This document shows positions 10,093 to 18,739 of a stretch of DNA of 64,000 bases, piece by piece. Location of the stretch: NCBI GenBank assembly GCA_947627355.1, contig CANQVX010000008.1:17312-81311 (forward strand). Reading direction: 5' to 3'. Each line of letters begins with the position of its first letter. The stretch's first letter is position 1. The translations under genes and the position numbers were made by a program. This DNA is from an uncultured Bacilli bacterium. GTDB lineage: Bacteria; Bacillota_I; Bacilli_A; RFN20; CAG-631. The notes beneath the pieces were generated by a model that was given only the letters and a program-made list of their open reading frames with translations, did not search any database and had not been told where the DNA came from.

Positions 10093-10845
10093 TTATTTTA
10101 ATTTGTTGTATTCTTCATCACTTACAGGTTCTAACCAAACATTTTTAGTATCAGTTCCTTTTACTTCGATGGCTAGATGTGAAAACCAACTATCTTTACA
10201 AGCACCATGCCAATGTTTAACATTTGCTGGAATATTAATACAATCACCTGGTTTCATGATGATAGCATCTTTACCTTCTTCTTGATAATAGCCCTTTCCA
10301 CCGACACAAATTAAGATTTGACCACCACCATCTTTGGCTTCATGGATATGCCAATTGTTTCTACATCCAGGTTCAAAGGTTACATTAAAAATACCTTGAC
10401 TTGCTAAAACTGGATAAAGATAGCTTTGACCTATAAAATAATCTTTAAAGGCATCATTAGTATTTCCAATTGGAAAGAAAATAGTATTTTGGTATAGATC
10501 TTTTTCATTTTTAACATCTTCTTTTTCGTTCCATACATCTTTAGCTAGTCTAAATACTGCCCAAGCCTTAGGCTAGCCTACATAAAAGGCACAATGAGTG
10601 ATAATTGCAGCTATTTCTTTTTTACTAACTCCATTGTTTTTAGCGTTTTGTAAATGATAAATAAGTGAACTATCGGTGATTCCTGAAGACATCAAAGCAA
10701 CAACTGTAATAATACATCTAGTTTTTAAATCAATGTCTTCGTTATTCCAGTTTTCATAAAATAAAACATCATCATTAAAATGAGCAAAGTCTGGAGCAAA
10801 GTCTCCTAATTGTTTTCTTCCTGCATCTTGAGTTATTTTTTTCAT
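10093..10845 (-). pseudogene. Carboxymuconolactone decarboxylase/cupin fusion, interrupted by an in-frame TAG
   Basis: HCAFYVG*PKAWAVFRLAKDVW... continues in the same frame into the cupin GCRNNWHIHEAKDGGGQILICVGGKGYYQEEGKDAIIMKPGDCINIPANVKHWHGA. Confidence 0.85.
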
Positions 10846-10951
10846 AATAGTCTCCCCCTTAATTCAATTTTATTGTAAAACTCGCTTAAACTTTGAGTCA
10901 ATAAAAATTTGTAAATCATGTTTTTTATAGTACAAGCATATAATTTTCTAG

Positions 10952-11959
10952 GTGATGGTTATGAAAAAATATCTATTAATTATTTTTACATCTTTAATAA
11001 TGTTTTTAATACCTGCACCTAAAAAAGATAATAAAATCGAAAAAGTTGTTTCAACAGTTTCAGTATATAGTAGTAGTTATGTTGTCATGGAAAGAAGCAG
11101 TTATAAAATATTAGCCGGTAATAACATTCATAAAAGCCAAAGTGTTGCAAGTATTTCAAAGATTATGACTGCAATTGTTGCTATCGAAAACAATAATTTA
11201 AATGATGTAGTAAACATACCAAAAGAAATAAACACAGTATATGGCAGTATGCTTTATTTAAAAGAAAATGATAAGGTTCATATCATGGATTTGTTATATG
11301 GTCTTATTTTAAGAAGTGGTAATGATGCAGCAATTAGTATAGCAATACATACCGGAACAACGGTTGCTAGATTTGTTGAATTAATGAATAATAAAGCAAG
11401 GGAGTTAAATTTAACTGATACTTTGTTTAGAAATCCACATGGCTTAGATGAAGAAGATGGAGGAAATATTTCAAGTGCAAGAGATATGGCAATCATTCAT
11501 AGTTATGCTCTAAATAATCCAATCTATCGACAAATTTCATCATCAAAACAATATAAAACATATAAGAATAAAAATAAAATTCTAGCTAATTATGAATATG
11601 CCACAGGTGGAAAAACAGGTTTTACTAAAAAAGCAAAAAGAACATTAGTAACAAGTGCTAAAAAGGATGACTTAGAATTAGTCATTGTTACTTTAAATTG
11701 CGGTAATGATTTTGAAGTCCATAAAAACCTCTATGAATATTACTTTTCGTTATATAAAGGCCTAATAGTTTTAAAAAAAGGTATTAACTATATTGATTCA
11801 CATGAAATAAATTTAAATAAAGAATATGTTTTTATCATTGAAAACAGTGATAAAGAATATTATTTAAAATACGAAATATTAAATAAAAGCAAAGAACTTA
11901 AAATATATTTACTTGATAAGAATCAATATGTAATAGATATCTTAACTATTGATATTTAA
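10952..11959 (+). CDS. dacB: D-alanyl-D-alanine carboxypeptidase (DacB/DacF-like)
   Basis: SxxK motif SISKIM, SGN motif, KTG motif GGKTGFT; upstream of spmA-spmB. Confidence 0.82.
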   Translation: MMVMKKYLLIIFTSLIMFLIPAPKKDNKIEKVVSTVSVYSSSYVVMERSSYKILAGNNIHKSQSVASISKIMTAIVAIENNNLNDVVNIPKEINTVYGSMLYLKENDKVHIMDLLYGLILRSGNDAAISIAIHTGTTVARFVELMNNKARELNLTDTLFRNPHGLDEEDGGNISSARDMAIIHSYALNNPIYRQISSSKQYKTYKNKNKILANYEYATGGKTGFTKKAKRTLVTSAKKDDLELVIVTLNCGNDFEVHKNLYEYYFSLYKGLIVLKKGINYIDSHEINLNKEYVFIIENSDKEYYLKYEILNKSKELKIYLLDKNQYVIDILTIDI

Positions 11960-11971
11960 GGAGGTGGATTT

Positions 11972-12556
11972 ATGGGAAAAATCTGGGGTGGAATTATATT
12001 AATTTCAGCAATTTATGCAATATTTACTGGTCGTGTAGAATTATTATTAGATGGGATTTTAAAGATTCCTGATGATAGTTTTGCATTCTTAACAATTATT
12101 ATTAGTTCAACAGTTTTTTGGACTGGATTCATGTATATTTTTAAAGAGGTTGGAATAGTTGATTTCATATCTCTTGCAATAAGACCTTTATTTAAAAAGA
12201 TTATGCCTAATTTAAAAGATGAAGAGGCTATTAATTATTTATCAATGAACATTGCTGCTAATATGTTTGGTCTTGGCTTTGCGGCTACTCCTAGTGGACT
12301 TAAAGGAATAAAAAGATTAAAAGAAATATCAACAATGCCGGAAGGGGTTGCAAGTGATGAAATGATAACGTTTCTTGTTTTAAACACTGCAGGGGTCACT
12401 TTACTTCCAACGACAGTTATAAGCATTAGAAAAAGTTTTGGTTCAAAAACACCAACTGATTTTGTTTTATTTGCTATCATTTCAACCTTATGTGCTTGTA
12501 TTTTTGGCCTTTTAGCCGACAAATTATTAAGGAGGCCATATAAAGATGACAATTAG
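11972..12556 (+). CDS. spmA: Spore maturation protein SpmA (nucleoside-recognition domain)
   Basis: Nucleoside-recognition fold; position between dacB-like and spmB-like genes; ATPSGLKGIKRL. Confidence 0.82.
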   Translation: MGKIWGGIILISAIYAIFTGRVELLLDGILKIPDDSFAFLTIIISSTVFWTGFMYIFKEVGIVDFISLAIRPLFKKIMPNLKDEEAINYLSMNIAANMFGLGFAATPSGLKGIKRLKEISTMPEGVASDEMITFLVLNTAGVTLLPTTVISIRKSFGSKTPTDFVLFAIISTLCACIFGLLADKLLRRPYKDDN

Positions 12557-13061
12557 TATATTGCTTATTCCATGTTTACTTGTAATAGCTATCATACTAG
12601 CCTTAATAAAGAAAAAAGATGCCTATCATGCTTTTGTTAATGGTGCTAAGGAAGGGCTCAGTATAAGTCTTGAAATAATACCATCAGTTATTGCTATGAT
12701 TGCTGCTGTTACAATCTTAAAAAGTTCCGGTATAATCGATGATATTGCTAGTTTTTTAAGAAAAGTTTTTCCTCGTGGTGATTACTTTGCAAAGATTACA
12801 CCTATGATTTTCTTTAGGCCTATTAGTGGTAATGCATCATTGGCTATTTTAAGTGATGTTTGTAAAGCAGATCCTGATGGTTTAATTTGTCGTAGTGCTA
12901 GTATTATTCAAGGTAGTACTGATACAACTTTTTATGTTATTGCTTTGTATTTTACATCTATTGGAATTACTAAATGGCGTCACACTTTAAAAGCAGCCTT
13001 ATTTGCCGATTTTGTAGGCATTTTACTTGCTGTTATCTTTGCCTTAATATTCTTTACTTGA
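12546..13061 (+). CDS. spmB: Spore maturation protein SpmB
   Basis: FRPISGNASLAILSDV..., IIQGSTDTTFYVIALYFTSIGI. Confidence 0.85.
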   Translation: MTISILLIPCLLVIAIILALIKKKDAYHAFVNGAKEGLSISLEIIPSVIAMIAAVTILKSSGIIDDIASFLRKVFPRGDYFAKITPMIFFRPISGNASLAILSDVCKADPDGLICRSASIIQGSTDTTFYVIALYFTSIGITKWRHTLKAALFADFVGILLAVIFALIFFT

Positions 13062-13140
13062 TAATTTTTTAAAGCCTTGTTTTATTTTTTAAAAAATTTG
13101 TTATAATATTTAAGATAAATCTTAAAAAGGTTGGGATAAA

Positions 13141-13986
13141 ATGTTTGAAGAAAATCAATCAAATTTTAATCAAGATTATCAATATAGCAATAATGATTAC
13201 CATTATGTCGATGTTGGTCCTCAAATGGCTGAAGATGGAATCTTAGTTGATGAACAAGGCTATGAAGACATTGGCTTTTCAATTGTTGCTTTTATTCTTG
13301 GTGGTCTTGGCCTATATTTTGGTCAAAGTTTTTTTGCAATATTAATTCAATCAGTTGTTGGAATGATTATAAGAAAAACAGGAAAGGCACCACATGCTGA
13401 AAACTTATCTAATTTTTCGGCTTTAGTTGGTACAATTATCTGTCTTGTTATCTTTTTTATCATTATTCATAAAAAACTAAAGCCACTTTTAAAAGAATTT
13501 GCTAATGGGAAGACTTGGGCTAAAGCCCTTGCCTATGTTGGTATTATGTATGGGGCAATTTTTCTTTATAGCTGGATTATTACTGTTCTTGGGGCTAATC
13601 AAGCTACTAGTGCTAACCAAGATTCAATCAATCTTATGATGGAATTTACACCAATACTTGCTGGTATATATGTTTGTATTGTTGCTCCTATTTTTGAAGA
13701 AATTACTTTTAGACTTTGTATCTTTAGAGGAATAGCTAAGAAAAATAAAATTGCTGCTTTAATTGTTGTTGCTTCTATCTTTGGTTTAATTCATATGTTA
13801 GCTAGTTTAACGACTGGAACATTTAAAACTGATTTAATTACCTTACCTATTTATCTTATTGGTGGGTTTGGACTTACAACTGCATATTTCCGTGAAAAAC
13901 GAATTGGTGTTTCAATTTGTGCTCACTTTATTTACAACACTATAAGTTTCATAATGAATTTAATTGCAGCAATGATTATCTTTTAA
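13141..13986 (+). CDS. CPBP family intramembrane metalloprotease
   Basis: APIFEEITFRLCIFRG and HFIYN motifs, multiple TM helices. Confidence 0.85.
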   Translation: MFEENQSNFNQDYQYSNNDYHYVDVGPQMAEDGILVDEQGYEDIGFSIVAFILGGLGLYFGQSFFAILIQSVVGMIIRKTGKAPHAENLSNFSALVGTIICLVIFFIIIHKKLKPLLKEFANGKTWAKALAYVGIMYGAIFLYSWIITVLGANQATSANQDSINLMMEFTPILAGIYVCIVAPIFEEITFRLCIFRGIAKKNKIAALIVVASIFGLIHMLASLTTGTFKTDLITLPIYLIGGFGLTTAYFREKRIGVSICAHFIYNTISFIMNLIAAMIIF

Positions 13987-14008
13987 AATAAAATTTAATT
14001 AATATTAT

Positions 14009-14045
14009 AAGACTAAGAATTTAATATCAATCTCTTAGTCTTTTT
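14009..14045 (+). terminator. Intrinsic terminator
   Basis: aagactaaga / tcttagtctt plus T-run. Confidence 0.8.
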
Positions 14046-14105
14046 TGTTCTAAAGTAGAAGCAGTAAACATACATTTAAATAGAAATGTATGGGAGGTTA
14101 CTTTA

Positions 14106-15572
14106 ATGAGCATAAAGGAACTATTAAAAAACATTGGTGGAAGAACAAATGGTGACATATATTTAGGCGTTGTAGGACCAGTTCGTACAGGAAAATCCAC
14201 CTTTATTAAACGTTTTATGGAACTTGTAGTAATCAATAATATTCAAGATGAATATCAAAAAGCAAGAGCCACAGATGAACTTCCTCAATCAGGTCAAGGG
14301 AAAACCATAATGACTACTGAACCTAAATTTGTACCAAACACTGCTGTAAGTGTTGATGTTGGTGAAAATTTAAGTGTTCAAGTGCGTTTAGTTGATTGTG
14401 TGGGTTATGTCTTTAAAGAAGCCAAGGGTTACATGGATGAAGATAAAATCAGAATGGTTAAAACACCTTGGTTTGAAGAAGCAATTCCTTTTGATGAAGC
14501 AGCTAAAATTGGCACTCAAAAGGTTATAAGTGATCATTGTAGCATTGGTATTGTTGTTACAAGTGATGGAAGTATCGTAGATATTTCAAGAAATTCTTAT
14601 TTAGAAGCCGAAGAAGCGGTTATCAAACAACTTCAAAGCATTGGAAAACCATTTATTGTTCTAGTTAACTCAAAAGATCCAACAGGAGCAACAGCAAAAC
14701 AAGTAAGTTTAGAAATCCAAGAAAAGTATCAAGTAATGGCTATTCCTATGTCAATTGAACAAATGACACAAGATGATGCTAATCAAATCTTAAAAGAAGC
14801 ATTATATGAATTCCCGGTTCTTGATGTTGACGTTGTCTTTCCATCATGGGTTGCAGCTTTAGATGAAAACTATTGGTTAAAACAATCATATAAAGCATCT
14901 ATTCAACAAGGCCTAAATGAAGTTAAAAAAGTCCGTGATGTCGACAAAATTGCTGAAGTGTTAAGACAAAACGAATATGCTAAAAGTGTTGAAATCACTA
15001 ATATTGATACTGCAACAGGCTTAATTACCTTATGTATTGAACCTAAGGATGGTTTATATGAAGCAATCATTAATGACATTGTTGGTACAACATTAGAAGA
15101 CAAAGCTGATTTGATTAAGATACTACAAGAATACAAAAATTATAAAGATCAATTAGCAGATGTTTTACCAGCCATTTTAATGGCTAAAGAAACAGGTTAT
15201 GGAGCAAGCACACCGGCTTTAAATGATATTCAAGTATCTGAACCAGAACTTGTTAAAAATGGTAGTCGTTATGGAATCAAAATCAATGCTAAAGCACCAA
15301 CATATCATATCTTTAAAATAGATGTGGAAAATAATTTTGAACCAATTTTAGGTAGTAAAGAACAAAGTGAAACAATGATTGAATATTTAACTAAAAATGA
15401 TACATCCTTAGAAGATGTAACCATGTTTGGTAGAAATATCAAAGAATTACTAAAAGATGGGATCAATGCTAAATTACTAACTATTCCAGATAACAATAGA
15501 CAAAAGTTACTTAACATTCTAAAATCAATGACAAACAAAGGTAAAAATAATTTAATTGCCATTGTATTTTAA
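14106..15572 (+). CDS. spoIVA: Stage IV sporulation protein A
   Basis: DIYLGVVGPVRTGKSTFIKRFMELVV...DELPQSGQGKTIMTTEPKFVP; directly upstream of hup as in B. subtilis. Confidence 0.95.
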   Translation: MSIKELLKNIGGRTNGDIYLGVVGPVRTGKSTFIKRFMELVVINNIQDEYQKARATDELPQSGQGKTIMTTEPKFVPNTAVSVDVGENLSVQVRLVDCVGYVFKEAKGYMDEDKIRMVKTPWFEEAIPFDEAAKIGTQKVISDHCSIGIVVTSDGSIVDISRNSYLEAEEAVIKQLQSIGKPFIVLVNSKDPTGATAKQVSLEIQEKYQVMAIPMSIEQMTQDDANQILKEALYEFPVLDVDVVFPSWVAALDENYWLKQSYKASIQQGLNEVKKVRDVDKIAEVLRQNEYAKSVEITNIDTATGLITLCIEPKDGLYEAIINDIVGTTLEDKADLIKILQEYKNYKDQLADVLPAILMAKETGYGASTPALNDIQVSEPELVKNGSRYGIKINAKAPTYHIFKIDVENNFEPILGSKEQSETMIEYLTKNDTSLEDVTMFGRNIKELLKDGINAKLLTIPDNNRQKLLNILKSMTNKGKNNLIAIVF

Positions 15573-15696
15573 ACTCTTAAATTTCAAAAAAAGCCCTAGA
15601 TTTAGGACTTTTTTTAATTTTTTTATTTGCATTTGAAAATTTTCTATGTATAATATTGTTGTAGGTAAAAATTTTATGTAAAGGAGAAAATAAATT

Positions 15697-15999
15697 ATGA
15701 ATAAACAAGAATTAGTTGCAAAAATTAGTGAAGAAAAAGGAATTAGCAAAACTGAAGCTACAAGAGTTGTTGAAACAGTATTTGAAATCATCATTGATGA
15801 ATTAAAAGCTGGCGAAATGGTTAAAATCCCTGGATTTGGAAATTTCGTTGTTAAAACAAGAAAAGCTCGTACAGCTGTAATTCCTTTATCAAACAAAAAA
15901 GTTATCGTTCCTTCTTATAAGACAGTTGGTTTCAAACCTGCTAAATCATTCAAGGAACAAGTTAAAGACGTTAACGAAGAAGAAACTCCAGCTGAATAA
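15697..15999 (+). CDS. hup: HU-family DNA-binding protein
   Basis: MNKQELVAKISEEKGISKTEA...IPGFGNFVVKTRKAR. Confidence 0.93.
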   Translation: MNKQELVAKISEEKGISKTEATRVVETVFEIIIDELKAGEMVKIPGFGNFVVKTRKARTAVIPLSNKKVIVPSYKTVGFKPAKSFKEQVKDVNEEETPAE

Positions 16000-16014
16000 T
16001 TTAAAACAAATAAG

Positions 16015-16040
16015 TCACATGGGAACATGTGATTTTTTTA
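16015..16040 (+). terminator. Intrinsic terminator after hup
   Basis: tcacatg-ggaa-catgtga plus T7. Confidence 0.85.
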
Positions 16041-16073
16041 TGCCTTTTTTCATATATTTTATTAGGTGATTTG

Positions 16074-16724
16074 ATGGAAAAACTAATAATTTGTGGAAGT
16101 GAAGGTAAGTGTGGTAAAGAAGTCTATAAATTATTAAAAGAAAAAGGTTATGAAATATTAGCAACAGTAAATAAAGATTCGACTCCTTTAAAAGAAATAT
16201 TAGATAAATTTAATGATGTCGATTATGTTATAGATTTCACTAATAAAGAAGTTGCCTTAAATCATATAAATCTATGTATTGACCGGAAGATTTCGTTTAT
16301 TTGTGGCACAACAGGATTTAATCAAGATGAATTAGACATAATCAAAGAAAAATGTAAAAACTATCGAGTAAAAGGGATAATTTGTCCTAACTTTGCTATT
16401 CCTATGAATATTATCATTAATAATTTTAAAGTCTTATCTAATTCATTTGATAGTTGTTTAATTAAAGAAATACATCATTTATCAAAACTTGATAAACCAT
16501 CTGGAACAGCAAAAACATTAATAAAAAAGGCAAGTTGTAAAACTGATGTAATCAGTCTTACAAGTAATGATAATATTGTTCAATATTTAATTCAATTTGA
16601 CTCAAAATATGCTAAAATGGAAATAGCATATGAAGTTTATAATAAAACTATCTATGCTTATGGAGTCTATTATTATTTAAGGCATCTTGATGATAATATT
16701 TTTAACAATTTAATAGCTTATTAG
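16074..16724 (+). CDS. dapB: 4-hydroxy-tetrahydrodipicolinate reductase
   Basis: N-terminal nucleotide-binding motif CGSEGKCGKEV, CGTTGF, EIHHLSKLDKPSGTA. Confidence 0.85.
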   Translation: MEKLIICGSEGKCGKEVYKLLKEKGYEILATVNKDSTPLKEILDKFNDVDYVIDFTNKEVALNHINLCIDRKISFICGTTGFNQDELDIIKEKCKNYRVKGIICPNFAIPMNIIINNFKVLSNSFDSCLIKEIHHLSKLDKPSGTAKTLIKKASCKTDVISLTSNDNIVQYLIQFDSKYAKMEIAYEVYNKTIYAYGVYYYLRHLDDNIFNNLIAY

Positions 16725-16732
16725 GAGATAAA

Positions 16733-17506
16733 ATGGAAACTAGAATCAAAGAAATCTTACAAATAATTGAAAAAGCTGGCTATGAAGGATATTTAGTTGG
16801 TGGTAGTAGTCGTGATGAATTATTAAATAGACATTATGATGATGTCGATATCACTACTAATGCGCCAATTAATGAAATGCTTGATTTATTTAATATTTAT
16901 TCTGATAAAGGCCTTGCTTTTTATAATGTTAAGATTGATTATGATGGAATGATTGCTGAAATCACTAGTTTTCGTAAAGAAAGTTATGATGATACTTCAA
17001 GTGGTTATCCTACTATTACTGGTTATGCTAAAGATATCAAAGAAGATGCTATTCGCAGAGATTTTACTATCAATGCTATTTATTTAGATAAAGATAATAA
17101 AATTCATGATCCTTTTAATGGACTTAGTGATTTAAATAATAAACTTATTAGATTCATAGGTGAACCTATTACTAGAATAAAAGAAGATCCTACTAGAATT
17201 TTAAGAGCCTTAAGGTTTAAAGAAAGCCTTGGTTTTAAATTAGAAGAAAACACTTATAAGGCTATTAAAGATAATTTAAATTATTTATTAAAACTACCAA
17301 TTACAAAACTAGCACGAGAAATAAAAAAGACTTATGATGAACTTAAAAAAAGTAAAGCTAATAAAATTTTTAAAGAAATGAAAATAAATGATTTACTTTT
17401 TAAAAATAACGATTATGATATGTTTAATGTTTCTAAAGTTAGTTATGAAACAATACTAGAAGAATTAAAAAGGGGTGCAATAAAAAATGGAAAAAAACAA
17501 ATTTGA
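16733..17506 (+). CDS. cca: CCA tRNA nucleotidyltransferase (short form)
   Basis: YLVGGSSRDELLNRHYDDVDITTNA, RRDFTINAIYLD, RILRALRF. Confidence 0.85.
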   Translation: METRIKEILQIIEKAGYEGYLVGGSSRDELLNRHYDDVDITTNAPINEMLDLFNIYSDKGLAFYNVKIDYDGMIAEITSFRKESYDDTSSGYPTITGYAKDIKEDAIRRDFTINAIYLDKDNKIHDPFNGLSDLNNKLIRFIGEPITRIKEDPTRILRALRFKESLGFKLEENTYKAIKDNLNYLLKLPITKLAREIKKTYDELKKSKANKIFKEMKINDLLFKNNDYDMFNVSKVSYETILEELKRGAIKNGKKQI

Positions 17507-18125
17507 AATCGAATCAATGATTCAAGTAGAAAAACTATTAATGTTGAATTATAAAGAAATGGGTATCAGTGATGATGAAGTTGTCATTTTATTACTTACT
17601 TATACTTTAATTAAAACTGGTAATAGTTTTATTAATCCTGCCGATTTAGCACTTCTTTGTAATTTTACTGAAACTAAAATTGATGTACTTTATACTAAAT
17701 TAATTTCCAAAGGCTTAATTAAAACTGAAATTCATGATAATGGTAGTGTTAGTACTAGTATCCAACCATTAATTGAAAAACTAAATGAAATCTATGTTAA
17801 TAATTTTAATAAGAAAGCTAGTGCAAATGAAGATAATAAAGAAAGCAATGAAAAGAATGTTTATAACCTATTTGAACAATTCTTTGGCCGTCCATTATCA
17901 CCACTTGAATATGATATTATCAATGGTTGGCTTGAAAAGAAATATACTTATGATGAAATAAGTAGAGCCGTTGATTTATGTAAACAATCACCTAATCATT
18001 CAATTCGTTATATTGATACAATCCTATTTGAAGAACATAAAAAGAAAGAAATGGGCGATGCTGCTTATCAAGATGATTTGCAAGAAACCATCGAACTTAG
18101 CAAAATCGACTGGTTAAATAAATAA
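17487..18125 (+). CDS. dnaD: DnaD-domain replication initiation protein
   Basis: FFGRPLSPLEYDIINGWLEKKYTYDEISRAVDLC...IDTILFE. Confidence 0.85.
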   Translation: MEKNKFEIESMIQVEKLLMLNYKEMGISDDEVVILLLTYTLIKTGNSFINPADLALLCNFTETKIDVLYTKLISKGLIKTEIHDNGSVSTSIQPLIEKLNEIYVNNFNKKASANEDNKESNEKNVYNLFEQFFGRPLSPLEYDIINGWLEKKYTYDEISRAVDLCKQSPNHSIRYIDTILFEEHKKKEMGDAAYQDDLQETIELSKIDWLNK

Positions 18126-18739
18126 TGGATAGTAAGCTTTTATATATTCATAATTTATTTAGCGATGCTAAATGTGAACTTGATTATAAAACAACCTTTC
18201 AATTATTAATTGCAGTTGTGCTTTCTGCCCAAACGACCGATAAAAGTGTTAATAAGGTAACAGCAGTTTTGTTTAATAAATATCCTGATGCAAACACTTT
18301 AAAGGATGCTAATTTAAAAGATGTTGAAGATATCTTAAAATCAATTGGTATGTATAAAGTAAAAGCAAAAAACATAATTGAAATAGCTCGTATTATAAGT
18401 GATAAATATCATAATGAAGTGCCTAATAGTTATGATGATTTAATAACCCTTCCAGGAGTTGGAAATAAAACAATAAATGTCGTTTTAGCCGAAGGTTTTA
18501 AGATTCCAGCATTACCTGTTGATACTCATATCAATCGAATAGCAAAAAGACTTAAATATGCAAATATTGATGATGATGTATTAGTGGTTGAAGAAAAACT
18601 TAAAAAAGTAATTGAAAAAGAAAAATGGATTCAAATGCATCACAGTTTAATCTTTTTTGGTAGATATATCTGTAAAGCAAAGAATCCATTGTGTGATAAA
18701 TGTAAATTAAATGGTTCTTGTAATAAAGAATATAAATAA
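18125..18739 (+). CDS. nth: Endonuclease III
   Basis: VLSAQTTDKSVN, LPGVGNKTINVVLAEGF, PVDTHI, Fe-S Cys cluster CKAKNPLCDKCKLNGSC. Confidence 0.95.
   Translation: MDSKLLYIHNLFSDAKCELDYKTTFQLLIAVVLSAQTTDKSVNKVTAVLFNKYPDANTLKDANLKDVEDILKSIGMYKVKAKNIIEIARIISDKYHNEVPNSYDDLITLPGVGNKTINVVLAEGFKIPALPVDTHINRIAKRLKYANIDDDVLVVEEKLKKVIEKEKWIQMHHSLIFFGRYICKAKNPLCDKCKLNGSCNKEYK

Noticed and set aside
10046-10285. 79-aa plus-strand ORF
   Set aside because: It is the antisense shadow of the interrupted cupin half on the minus strand.
10573-10575. Alternative genetic code or programmed readthrough at the CMD-cupin TAG
   Set aside because: Other genes use TAG and TGA as terminal stops and no core gene has internal in-frame stops; a nonsense mutation is simpler.
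10855-10905. MerR-type long-spacer promoter upstream of the CMD-cupin pseudogene
   Set aside because: TTGACT-18-TACAAT with a weak ACTC/GAGT dyad; symmetry is too poor to claim and no merR gene is adjacent.
15552-15896. 114-aa minus-strand ORF over the hup 5' region
   Set aside because: Antisense to the spoIVA terminator and hup; sequence explained by those features.
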